Assembly (NCBI GenBank): GCA_007131685.1
Contig: SLQD01000203.1
Coordinates: 1 to 36,629, forward strand
DNA from: Paracoccaceae bacterium
GTDB lineage: Bacteria > Pseudomonadota > Alphaproteobacteria > Rhodobacterales > Rhodobacteraceae
Reading direction: 5' to 3'
Length of the DNA: 36,629 nt
Each line of letters starts with the position of its first letter. The first letter of the stretch is position 1. The notes under the pieces are model-generated. The model was given only the letters and a program-made list of their open reading frames with translations, had not been told where the DNA came from and searched no databases. A program made the translations under genes and the position numbers. Positions 18,020 through 26,979 of the stretch are shown piece by piece.

Positions 18020-18691
18020 CTACTCCGCCCAGTGGATCGTGGCCGCGTCAAGCACCACGCGCACCGGCGCCTCGAGCGGATCGAGCCGGCGCGCGCGTTC
18101 GAGTGCGGCACGCTTCTCCGGCCCGGTGATCAGGATATGCAGGTTCATCGCCGCCGTCAGCACCGGCGCGGTCAGGGTGACGCGCGGCTCCTCGACACCC
18201 GGCGCGCGCAGCGCCATGAGCGGCGGCGCCTGCGGCGACAGCGCTTCGGCGAGCCGGTCGGCGCCCGCGAACAGCGACGCGACATGCAGATCGCCCCCCA
18301 TCCCGAGAAGAACGACGGACAGGGGCAGGATCGGCTCGAGGCTCCGGGTGAGCTCGGGGATGGCCTCCTCGGGGGTGTCGGTGTCGGCGTGCAGGGGCAC
18401 GAAGCGCGCCGCCGCCGCGCGCCCCTGCAGGAGCCGCTTGCGCACGAGCCGCGTGTTGGAGCGCGGCGCGGTCTCGGGCAGCCAGCGCTCGTCGGTGAGG
18501 GTGACATCGACGCGCGACCAGTCGAGCTCGATGCTGGAGAGGGTGTCGAAGACCGGCCCCGGGGTGGTTCCGCCGGGCACCGCGAAGCTGACGCGGTCAT
18601 GTCCGCGCAGGAAGCTGCCGAGCTCGCCCGTGAGCCGGTCGGCGAGCGAGAGCATCATCATCTCGCGATCGGGGTATTCCTTGAGGTTCAT
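18020..18691 (-). CDS. pgl: 6-phosphogluconolactonase
   Basis: The product is 223 residues from the ATG at 18691, whose first bases overlap the zwf stop (ATGA, 18691-18688). GGGAG lies 8 nt upstream, which decides against the ATG six codons earlier. Motifs are SFAVPGGTTPGPVFDTL (about 35-50), VTLTDERWLPE with SNTRLVRKRLL, and VLLGMGGDLHVASLF, typical of the NagB-like DevB/Pgl type. It hydrolyses 6-phosphogluconolactone, the step after Zwf. Note that GGDLHVAS replaces the more usual GGDGHTAS, a change at a position that is often Gly-His. Confidence 0.95.
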   Translation of the reverse strand: MNLKEYPDREMMMLSLADRLTGELGSFLRGHDRVSFAVPGGTTPGPVFDTLSSIELDWSRVDVTLTDERWLPETAPRSNTRLVRKRLLQGRAAAARFVPLHADTDTPEEAIPELTRSLEPILPLSVVLLGMGGDLHVASLFAGADRLAEALSPQAPPLMALRAPGVEEPRVTLTAPVLTAAMNLHILITGPEKRAALERARRLDPLEAPVRVVLDAATIHWAE

Positions 18692-20142
18692 GCGCTTATC
18701 TCCCGCCACCTGCGACCGTCGCGATGCACGAGCATCAGTGCATCCTCGGGTCCGGCCGACCCCGGCTCATAGGATTGCGGGCGGTCCTCGCGTGCCTGCC
18801 AGGCCGCGATGATCGGGTCGGTCCAGGCCCAGGCGGCCTCGACCTCGTCGCCGCGCATGAAGAGTGTCTGATTGCCGCGGATCACGTCCATGATCAACCG
18901 CTCATAGGCGTCGGGAATATCGCGTCCGCCCGCGCCCAGCGCCTCGGCGAAGGTCATGTCGAGCGGTACATCTACGAGCCGCATTCCCCCCGGCCCCGGC
19001 TCCTTGATCATCACGCTCAGCGTGATCCCCTCATTGGGCTGCACGCGGATGACGAGGGTGTTCTCCTTCCAGCGCTCGCCCTCGCCGAAGATCGAGTGCG
19101 GCGGTTCCTTGAAGGTGACCGCGATCTCGGAGCTGCGCGCGCGCAGCCGCTTGCCGGTGCGCAGATAGAACGGCGTGCCCTTCCAGCGCCAGTTGGAGAT
19201 GTTGAGCTTCATGGCGATGTAGCTCTCGGTGAGGCTTTCGGGATCGCCGCATTCCTCGAGATAGCCGGGCTGGCCGCTGGCCGCGCGATACTGGCCGCGC
19301 ACGATATCTGCGGAGGCGACCGGGTCGAGGGCATGGATGACCTTGAGCTTCTCGTCGCGCACCGCCTCCGGTTCAAAACGGTAGGGCGGCTCCATCGCGA
19401 TCAGGCACAAAAGCTGCATGAGGTGATTCTGCACCATGTCGCGCATGGCGCCGGCGGCGTCGTAGTATTCGCCGCGCCCCTCGATGCCGACGGTCTCGGC
19501 CACGGTGATCTGGACGTGATCGACGAACTGCGCGTTCCACAGCGGCTCGAACAGGATATTGGCAAAGCGCACCGCCATCAGGTTCTGGACGGTTTCCTTG
19601 CCGAGATAGTGATCGATCCGGTAGATCTGGCTCTCGTCGAAATGGGCGGCGAGCGTCGCGTTGAGGGCGCGCGCGGAGTCGAGATCGTGGCCGAAGGGCT
19701 TCTCGACGACGATGCGGCAGTCGGGGGTGGCGATATCGTGGCGGTGGAGCCCCTCGGCGATGGGGCCGAAGAGCGCGGGCGCGACGGAGAAATACACCGC
19801 GCGCACGACGTCCGGGCGGAGCGCCGCGGCAAGATCGCGCCAGCCCGTCTCGCCGGTGGCATCGACCATCACGTATTCGATGCGTGCGAGAAAGGCGCGC
19901 TCGGCCTCGGCGTCGCGGTGGCTGTCGGGGACGGTCTCGGCGATGGCGCGGGCGACGCGGGCGCGGAAGGCGGTGCTGTCCATGTCGCCGCGCGCGACGG
20001 CGATCACCCGGCTGTCGGTCGGCATCTGCCCGTCGGTGAAGCGGCGCAACAGCCCCGGCAGGATCTTGCGCTGCGCGAGGTCGCCGGTGCCGCCGAAGAT
20101 GACGAGGTCGAAGGGGTCGACCGGAATGACCCGAGATACCAT
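18688..20142 (-). CDS. zwf: Glucose-6-phosphate 1-dehydrogenase
   Basis: The product is 484 residues from the ATG at 20142, with GAAGGGA 6 nt upstream; an in-frame ATG at 20193 would coincide with the -10 of the candidate promoter and is unlikely. The coenzyme-binding motif is FGGTGDLAQRKILPGL near residue 13, the substrate-binding block is RIDHYLGKETVQNLM, and EKPFGHDL is present. It oxidises glucose-6-P to 6-phosphogluconolactone, making NADPH, and feeds the Entner-Doudoroff and pentose phosphate routes. First gene of a three-gene coupled operon. No edd or eda is in the window. Confidence 0.97.
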   Translation of the reverse strand: MVSRVIPVDPFDLVIFGGTGDLAQRKILPGLLRRFTDGQMPTDSRVIAVARGDMDSTAFRARVARAIAETVPDSHRDAEAERAFLARIEYVMVDATGETGWRDLAAALRPDVVRAVYFSVAPALFGPIAEGLHRHDIATPDCRIVVEKPFGHDLDSARALNATLAAHFDESQIYRIDHYLGKETVQNLMAVRFANILFEPLWNAQFVDHVQITVAETVGIEGRGEYYDAAGAMRDMVQNHLMQLLCLIAMEPPYRFEPEAVRDEKLKVIHALDPVASADIVRGQYRAASGQPGYLEECGDPESLTESYIAMKLNISNWRWKGTPFYLRTGKRLRARSSEIAVTFKEPPHSIFGEGERWKENTLVIRVQPNEGITLSVMIKEPGPGGMRLVDVPLDMTFAEALGAGGRDIPDAYERLIMDVIRGNQTLFMRGDEVEAAWAWTDPIIAAWQAREDRPQSYEPGSAGPEDALMLVHRDGRRWREISA

Positions 20143-20192
20143 GGCAATCCCTTCGCCCTCAGCGGGCGCTGTTTGCGCAACCATCGCCGCCA

Positions 20193-20221
20193 TGTCTACG
20201 CTCCGCGGCGCCCCGCGTCCA
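20193..20221 (-). promoter_or_regulatory. Candidate zwf promoter
   Basis: On the minus strand TGGACG (20221-20216), a 17-nt spacer and TAGACA (20198-20193); the same -10 hexamer serves the tRNA-Asp copy 1 promoter. The -35 sits in the loop of the hairpin 20203-20240 and the spacer covers one stem arm. Predicted transcript start near 20186. Confidence 0.45.
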
Positions 20222-20240
20222 GTCCGGCGGGGCGCCGCGG
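20203..20240 (-). terminator. 13-bp perfect hairpin after mgtE, overlapping the zwf promoter
   Basis: CCGCGGCGCCCCG (20203-20215) pairs perfectly with 20228-20240 around a 12-nt loop, starting 6 nt after the mgtE stop. It is a strong GC stem without a T tract, most simply the mgtE terminator. Because it also covers the putative zwf -35 and spacer, an operator role is possible. Confidence 0.65.
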
Positions 20241-20246
20241 CCGTGA

Positions 20247-21629
20247 TCACAGCGGCGCCGGAATGCTCAGCATCCAGGCCGCCATGCCGAAATAGATCAG
20301 CACCCCGCAGATATCGGCAAGCGACGTGACCAGCGGCGCGGAGGCCGTCGCCGGGTCGAACTCGAGCCGCGAAAGCACGAACGGCAACGACATGCCGATC
20401 AGGCTGCCCACGATCACGACGATCACCATCGTCAGGGAGACGACCGTCGCGATATCGGCGCCGCCGCGCCACAGCCCGATCCCGGCGATCGCCACCGCCA
20501 TGGTCAGGCCGAGGGCCGTCGCCACGAGGATCTCGCGCCCGAGCATCCGGCCCCAGTCGCCGATATGCACATCCCCCGTCGCGAGCGAGCGGATCATCAG
20601 CGTCGCCGCCTGCGCGCCGGCGTTCCCGCTCGAGGCGATCAGCAGCGGCAGGAAGAACAGCAGCGGCAGATGCGCGGAGATGACCTCCTCGAAATGGGCG
20701 ATGCCGGCGCCCGAGAAGAGGTTGCCGAACACCAGCAGAACCAGCCACATCACCCGCTTCTGATAGAGCAGCCTTAGCGGCGCGTCGCGGATCGACATGG
20801 TGATGTCCTGAACGCCGCCGGTCTTCTGGAAGGCGAGGTTGGTCTCCTCCTCGGCAACGTCCATGGCGTCGTCATAGGTCACGATCCCGGCGAGCTTCTC
20901 GCCGCCATTGATCACCGGCAGCGCCAGAAGGTCGTATTTGGCGATCATGCCCACCGCCTCCTCGCGCGGGGCGTCGGCGGTGATGAAGGGCGGATCGCGG
21001 CGCATCACCTTCTCGACGCGCGTGCCCGGCGGGGCGACGATCATGTCGCGCAGGCTGACCGTGCCGACGAGCTTGCGATCCGCGTCGATGACATAGGAGT
21101 GATAGATCGTCTCCGAATCCGGCGCGATGTCGCGCAGGTGCTCGAGCGCCTGGCTGACCGTCAGATGCGGCGGGATCGTCGCGTAGTCCGAGGTCATCAC
21201 CGCGCCGACGGTGTCCTCCTCGTAAGCGGCGAGACGGCGCAGATCCTCGCGCTCGGCCTGGGCGAGGCCAGGCAGCAGGACATGCTGCTGCGCCTCGGAG
21301 AGTTCCGAGAAAAGGTCCGCGCGCTCGTCATGGGGCATCGCCTCGAAGATGCGCGCCATGTCGCGGCGGCTGAGCGCGGTTTCGGCCATTTCGACCTGGG
21401 TCTCATGGTCGAAATAGCCGAAAAGCGTGCCCTGGCGGTCATGCGGCAGCAAGAGCAGGACCTTCGCGATCCGCTCGGGCGGCATGTCGGCGAGCAGCGC
21501 CGCGATATCGGCGGAATGCTCGTCGGCGAGGGCGCGGCGGATGCCGTCGCTATCGCCGGCCTCGAGCATGTCGAGCAGCTCCCGGGCGGTGAGCTCGCGG
21601 GTTTCGTCGCGGGTTTCGATGTCGGTCAT
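20247..21629 (-). CDS. mgtE: Magnesium transporter MgtE
   Basis: The 460-residue protein has the full MgtE layout: an N-terminal helical superhelix domain (about 15-135; DMPPERIAKVLLLLPHDRQG), two CBS domains (about 140-195 and 200-260) that sense cytosolic Mg2+, a connecting helix, and five membrane spans from about 285. The signature PLLIASSGNAGAQAATLMIRSLATGD is near the second span. It is a Mg2+-gated channel in the inner membrane. The ATG at 21629 has GGAG 8 nt upstream at the foot of a leader hairpin. Monocistronic, ending at the 13-bp hairpin. Confidence 0.96.
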   Translation of the reverse strand: MTDIETRDETRELTARELLDMLEAGDSDGIRRALADEHSADIAALLADMPPERIAKVLLLLPHDRQGTLFGYFDHETQVEMAETALSRRDMARIFEAMPHDERADLFSELSEAQQHVLLPGLAQAEREDLRRLAAYEEDTVGAVMTSDYATIPPHLTVSQALEHLRDIAPDSETIYHSYVIDADRKLVGTVSLRDMIVAPPGTRVEKVMRRDPPFITADAPREEAVGMIAKYDLLALPVINGGEKLAGIVTYDDAMDVAEEETNLAFQKTGGVQDITMSIRDAPLRLLYQKRVMWLVLLVFGNLFSGAGIAHFEEVISAHLPLLFFLPLLIASSGNAGAQAATLMIRSLATGDVHIGDWGRMLGREILVATALGLTMAVAIAGIGLWRGGADIATVVSLTMVIVVIVGSLIGMSLPFVLSRLEFDPATASAPLVTSLADICGVLIYFGMAAWMLSIPAPL

Positions 21630-21861
21630 GGCCGTTGCTCCGGCTGATGGGGCACACCCATCGGCCGGCGCGGGCGATCAGCGTCGGCTGGGGTGGACCC
21701 TGTCTTCGATTGCTCCGGCGCGGGTCGCGTCCTGCGCGGCGGCGGGGGCGACCCTGCACCTACTATCGTCGTCCACCTTGTCCTCCGATGATGACAGGGC
21801 CGCGCCGATCGCGGCGCCTGCAGACTGCAGGGCAGGTATCGGCGCGCCCCCGGCCTGTCAA
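21630..21861 (-). promoter_or_regulatory. mgtE: Long 5' leader and putative promoter of mgtE
   Basis: On the minus strand TTGACA lies at 21861-21856, with only a weak -10 (TACCTG, 21838-21833, 17-nt spacer). If correct, about 200 nt of leader precede mgtE. It holds several GC-rich self-complementary segments. The clearest is an 11-position hairpin (21641-21651 with 21657-21667, 5-nt loop, one C-A mismatch on the minus strand) whose base touches the Shine-Dalgarno GGAG (21641-21638). I see no match to the M-box consensus. The rest of this 305-nt gap up to the CDF start holds nothing else I recognise. Confidence 0.35.
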
Positions 21862-21934
21862 GCGCGCACAAGCCGCTTTCGGTCGCCCGCGCAAGCGCCT
21901 AGTCTGGCGCGGCTTTCAGGTGACACATGGCGCC

Positions 21935-23110
21935 ATGACCGAACCATCCACTCCCGCCCCCGCCGAGGCGCGCGCCAAGGGCCGCGCCACATGGGCGGGA
22001 TTCGCGGTCAACCTGCCGCTCGCGCTCGTCAAGATCGTGACGGGGGCGCTTGCGGGCAGCTCGGCGCTGGTGGCTGACGGGGTGCATTCGCTGGCCGACA
22101 CGGCGTCCGATGTCACCGTGCTGTGGGCGCTGGGGCATTCGGCGCGCGGGCCGGATGCCGAGCATCCCTACGGGCACGGCCGATTCGAGACGCTCGCCAC
22201 GCTCGCGGTGGCGGCCGCACTGCTGCTCACGGCGGCCGGGATTGCCTGGGACGCGGCGCTGCGGCTGATGGCACCGGGGGCGATCGCGGCGCCGGGGGCG
22301 CTGGCGCTCGTGGTGGCGGGGGTGTCGATCGCGCTCAAGGAGGGGCTCTATCACTACACGGTGCGGGTGGGCCGGCGCACCGGCTCGGCGCTGATCGTGG
22401 CCAATGCGTGGCATCACCGCTCGGATGCGCTGTCCTCGGTGGTTGCTCTGATCGGGATCGCGGCGGCGATGGCGGGGCTGGCGGCGGCGGATGCGCTCGC
22501 CGCGGCGGTGATCGCGGCGATGCTGCTGCGCGTGGCCTGGGCGCATGGCCGCCCGGCAGTCGACGAACTCGTCGACAGCCAGCATGACGCGCAGACGCGG
22601 CGCGAACTCGCGCGCCGGCTGCTGGAATGCCCCGGCGTCGAGGGAGTGCGCGAGCTGCGGCTGCGCCAGCACGGCGCCGAGGCGGTGGCCGATGGCAGCA
22701 TCCTCGTCGATCCGGAGATCACCATCACCGAGGGCCACCGCATTGCCGAGGCCGCCCGCGCGCACGCCATCGCCGCGCTGCCCGCGCTCTCGCAGCTGGT
22801 GCTGCATGTCGAGCCGGCGGGCCATCACGACGGCTACGGCGCCACCCGCGCACCGCTGCGCGACCAGATCGAGGGCGAGCTGCGCGCCCATCTCGCACGG
22901 ATGCCCGCGATCACCGAGATCGACGCGATCCGGCTCGGCTATTTCGACGCCGGTATCGATGTCGAGATCATTGCCCGGCTCGCGGACCCGGCCGCGCAGG
23001 ACCGGATTGAGGCCGAGCTCGAGTCCGGGCTGCGCCGCGCGCTGCCGGGACTGGGCCGACTGCGGCTGCACCTGGCCTCGGCTCAGGCGTCGAGCTCGGT
23101 GTCCCAGTAG
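21935..23110 (+). CDS. Cation diffusion facilitator (CDF) metal efflux protein
   Basis: The product is 391 residues from the ATG at 21935; Shine-Dalgarno pairing is weak (AGGTG 12 nt away), and a GTG at 21920 is an in-frame alternative. There are six membrane spans in the first ~210 residues. The metal site pattern ADGVHSLADTASD (TM2) and NAWHHRSDALSS (TM5) gives the His/Asp set of FieF/ZitB-type transporters, and HPYGHGRFE is in the TM3 loop. The cytosolic C-terminal domain is long, about 170 residues, and appears to contain two ferredoxin-like repeats. It exports divalent metal (Fe, Zn, Mn or Cd) against protons. Its last 28 nt overlap the end of the HNH gene on the other strand. Confidence 0.88.
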   Translation: MTEPSTPAPAEARAKGRATWAGFAVNLPLALVKIVTGALAGSSALVADGVHSLADTASDVTVLWALGHSARGPDAEHPYGHGRFETLATLAVAAALLLTAAGIAWDAALRLMAPGAIAAPGALALVVAGVSIALKEGLYHYTVRVGRRTGSALIVANAWHHRSDALSSVVALIGIAAAMAGLAAADALAAAVIAAMLLRVAWAHGRPAVDELVDSQHDAQTRRELARRLLECPGVEGVRELRLRQHGAEAVADGSILVDPEITITEGHRIAEAARAHAIAALPALSQLVLHVEPAGHHDGYGATRAPLRDQIEGELRAHLARMPAITEIDAIRLGYFDAGIDVEIIARLADPAAQDRIEAELESGLRRALPGLGRLRLHLASAQASSSVSQ

Positions 23111-23667
23111 AGGAAATCGAGCCAGCTTTCGTGCAGATAGTTGGGCGGGAACTTGCGCCCGAGATTGCGCAGCTCCTCCGGATCGGGCCGGCGCGGCGGG
23201 CGGCGCAAACTGAGGCCGGACTGGCGCAGCGTCTTCGAGCCCTTGCGAAGATTGCACGGCGCGCAGGCGGCCACGACATTGGACCAGCTCGTGCGCCCGC
23301 CCCGCGCGCGGGGGAGCACATGATCGAAGGTCAGATCGCGCACCGCGCCGCAATACTGGCATGCGAACTCGTCGCGCAGGAACAGGTTGAACCGGGTGAA
23401 GGCGGCACGCCTGAGCGGCCTGACATAGTCGCGCAGCACCACGACCGAGGGAATGCGGATATGCAGGCGCGGACTGCGCACCACCTCGTCATACTCGGCG
23501 AGGATATCGACCCGGTCCAGCCAGGCCGCCTTCACGGCCTCCTGCCAGGGCCACAGCGAGAGCGGATAGTAGGACAGCGGCCGGTAATCGGCGTTGAGCA
23601 CCAGCGCCGGGAAATGCCGGGTCCCGGCCGGATCCCGCACGAAGCTGGTTCGAAAATCCGTCTGCAT
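23083..23667 (-). CDS. HNH endonuclease family protein
   Basis: The product is 194 residues from the ATG at 23667 (AAAGGGG upstream at about 10 nt). An N-terminal region, ALVLNADYRPLSYYPLSLWPWQEAVKAAWLDRVDIL (about 21-56), is characteristic of the chromosomal 'HNH endonuclease 5'-like family found as single copies in many alphaproteobacteria and cyanobacteria. The HNH domain has a zinc pair CQYC and CAPC flanking the catalytic FDHVLPRARGGRTSWSNVVAAC segment. The target and role are unknown, and the gene is not linked to restriction or phage genes here. It is transcribed from a promoter facing that of the VOC gene, and it overlaps the CDF gene tail to tail. Confidence 0.88.
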   Translation of the reverse strand: MQTDFRTSFVRDPAGTRHFPALVLNADYRPLSYYPLSLWPWQEAVKAAWLDRVDILAEYDEVVRSPRLHIRIPSVVVLRDYVRPLRRAAFTRFNLFLRDEFACQYCGAVRDLTFDHVLPRARGGRTSWSNVVAACAPCNLRKGSKTLRQSGLSLRRPPRRPDPEELRNLGRKFPPNYLHESWLDFLYWDTELDA

Positions 23668-23745
23668 CGACGCGCAACCCCTTTCCGTGCCACTTTCGCG
23701 GCCGGTTGCGCAGCTGCGAGCCGCACGCGTCCGGCCCTCTCGGAA

Positions 23746-23773
23746 ACTATATCTCGGCTTTGCAGCCTGGCAA
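23746..23773 (-). promoter_or_regulatory. HNH gene promoter
   Basis: Minus strand TTGCCA (23773-23768), 16-nt spacer, TATAGT (23751-23746). This is an A/T-rich island in a GC-rich region, 79 nt before the start codon. Confidence 0.6.
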
Positions 23774-23787
23774 GCTCTCAATATAGT
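23760..23787 (+). promoter_or_regulatory. VOC gene promoter, overlapping the HNH promoter
   Basis: Plus strand TTGCAG (23760-23765), 16-nt spacer, TATAGT (23782-23787). Its -35 region overlaps that of the divergent promoter, so the two may compete for polymerase. Confidence 0.6.
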
Positions 23788-23841
23788 GATCCGTGCAGCC
23801 TCTGCGGCACCTCTGGCATCGCAACGCGACAGGATGATGAC

Positions 23842-24261
23842 ATGACGCCCCCGCCCCTGTCCCATATCCTCGAGGCGGCGGTCTATGCCGAGGATCTCGA
23901 CGCCGCCGAGGCGTTCTATGGCGGCGTTCTCGGGCTCGAACGCATCAGCCGGGTCAGCGACCGGCATGTCTTCTTCCGGCTGGGCAGCGGCGTGGTGCTT
24001 GTCTTCAACCCCGCGCTCACCGCCGAGCCGCCCGCCAACCCGAAGCTGCCGGTGCCGCCGCACGGCGCGCACGGGCCCGGGCATCTGTGCCTCGCCGCCG
24101 AGCGGGCCGAGATCGATGGCTGGCGCGCGCATCTGGAGGCGGCGGGTGTCGCCATCGAGGCCGATTTCGAATGGCCGCACGGCGCGCGCTCGATCTATTT
24201 TCGCGATCCGGCGGGCAACTCGCTCGAGATCGCCGAGCCGGCGCTGTGGTCTCCCGGATAA
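23842..24261 (+). CDS. Small VOC-family protein
   Basis: The product is 139 residues from the ATG at 23842, AGGATG upstream. A single chain carries two beta-alpha-beta modules: LEAAVYAEDLDAAEAFYGGVLGLE (10-33) and GHLCLAAE (80-87), then IYFRDPAGNSLEIAEP (118-133). Glu11, His81 and Glu129 occupy the usual metal-ligand positions of glyoxalase/fosfomycin-resistance-like enzymes. The substrate is unknown. It lies 57 nt upstream of purB on the same strand and may be co-transcribed, but there is no evident functional link. Confidence 0.85.
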   Translation: MTPPPLSHILEAAVYAEDLDAAEAFYGGVLGLERISRVSDRHVFFRLGSGVVLVFNPALTAEPPANPKLPVPPHGAHGPGHLCLAAERAEIDGWRAHLEAAGVAIEADFEWPHGARSIYFRDPAGNSLEIAEPALWSPG

Positions 24262-24318
24262 CTTGCGGCCCGGCGCATGGCGCACTAACAGGCGGCCATC
24301 CAAGGAAAGGGCCCGCCG

Positions 24319-25626
<1,308 letters not shown>

Positions 25627-25682
25627 CTCGGCCTTAACCCGGGCGCCGCCATGCTGCGCGCAAACGGGGTGCGAGGACAGGC

Positions 25683-26717
25683 ATGACGAGGGCGCAGGCG
25701 GCCGCGGCCCGGCTCAGCGGGCAGGAAAAGGCCGCGATCATCGTGCGGCTGCTGATCGAGCAGGATGTGCGCGTGCCGCTCGCGCAGATGCCCGAGCATC
25801 TGCAGGCCGCGCTGACCGAGCAGTTCGGCAGCATGCGCATGGTCGACCGTGACACGCTCGCCGCGGTGATCGAGGAATTCGCCGGCCGGCTCGACGCGGT
25901 CGGACTCGCCTTTCCCGGCGAGCTCGACGGCGCGCTGTCGATGCTCGACGGTCATATCAGCCCCACCGCCGCCGATCGCCTGCGCCGGCTCGCCGGGGTG
26001 AGCGGCAAGGCCGATCCCTGGGAGCGGATCTGCGCGCTCGAGGCCGGGCGGCTCCTGCCGATCCTTGAGGGCGAGAGCGCCGAGGTCTGCGCGGTGGTGC
26101 TCTCCAAGCTGCCGGTGTCGCGCGCCGCCGAACTCCTGCGCGAGCTCGCCGGGGGCAAGGCGCGGCGTGTCGCGCAGGCCGTCTCGCGCACCGGCGACAT
26201 CGACCCCGAGACCGTGCGCCGCATCGGAATGGCAATCCTCGGCCAGATCGACGCGCAAAAGCCGCGCGCCTTTGCCCCGCCCGCGGCCGAGCGCATCGGC
26301 GCAATCCTCAATGTCACCCCGAGCGAGACCCGCGACGATCTGCTCGCGCAGCTCGATGCCGATGACGCACCCTTCGCGCAGGCGGTGCGCAAGTCGATCT
26401 TCACCTTCGAGCATATCCCCGGGCGCATCCGGCCCGGCGACATCGCGCAGATCGTCCGCGCCGTCGATCAGCGCGAGCTCGTCACCGCCCTGGCCGCGGC
26501 CCGGACGGCGGGCGGGGCCCGCGCCGAAGCGGCCGAGATGCTGCTCGACGGCGTCTCGGCGCGCATGGCCGACGCGCTGCGCGACGAGGTGGAAACCCGC
26601 GGCCCCGTCCGCGCCGCCGATGGCGAGGCGGCGATGAACGCCGTCGCCGACGCGATTCGCGAGCTCGCAGATGCGGGCGAGCTGACCTTCCGCGATCCCG
26701 AGGCCGAGCCGGAATAG
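25683..26717 (+). CDS. fliG: Flagellar motor switch protein FliG
   Basis: The product has 344 residues. The N-terminal part (LSGQEKAAIIVRLL, about 11-24) and the middle domain (VVLSKLPVSRAAELLREL, about 140-157) resemble FliG ARM-like repeats. The C-terminal domain is clearest: FTFEHIPGRIRPGDIAQIV (about 240-258) and the torque helix SARMADALRDEVETRGPVR, which lines up with the charged helix of enteric FliG, keeping Arg and an Asp-Glu pair where E. coli has Asp-Asp. FliG joins the MS ring to the C ring and interacts with MotA. GAGGA lies 6 nt upstream of the ATG. No other flagellar gene is in the window. Confidence 0.8.
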   Translation: MTRAQAAAARLSGQEKAAIIVRLLIEQDVRVPLAQMPEHLQAALTEQFGSMRMVDRDTLAAVIEEFAGRLDAVGLAFPGELDGALSMLDGHISPTAADRLRRLAGVSGKADPWERICALEAGRLLPILEGESAEVCAVVLSKLPVSRAAELLRELAGGKARRVAQAVSRTGDIDPETVRRIGMAILGQIDAQKPRAFAPPAAERIGAILNVTPSETRDDLLAQLDADDAPFAQAVRKSIFTFEHIPGRIRPGDIAQIVRAVDQRELVTALAAARTAGGARAEAAEMLLDGVSARMADALRDEVETRGPVRAADGEAAMNAVADAIRELADAGELTFRDPEAEPE

Positions 26718-26979
26718 ATGCCGCCCAAGCCGGCGCGCCCGGGCGCATCTTGTGAAGGCTCGGCGATGGCACGGGCCGGAGCCGAACGCGCCGGCGCGCG
26801 GCGCACCGGCTGCGCGAAGCGCCGCGTGTCGCGGGGGCCGCGATGGCCGGGCGAGAGGGCGCCGGAGGTTTCGCGCGCGCCCCGCCCGCCCGGCGCATGG
26901 CTGGACGGCGCCCGAACCGCCCGTTATGGCGATACTGGCGGGCGCGCCACGTCCGGCGCCGGCTGGGAGCGACACGCAG

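Noticed and set aside
21630-21861. M-box (ykoK) magnesium riboswitch upstream of mgtE
   Set aside because: I looked for its conserved core and could not see it; only unspecific GC hairpins are present.
26718-26979. Open upstream extension of the LpxL-like gene and possible small ORFs in this gap
   Set aside because: The Arg/Ala/Pro-rich translation has no family resemblance; the ATG at 26980 with GGGAG gives the usual protein length.
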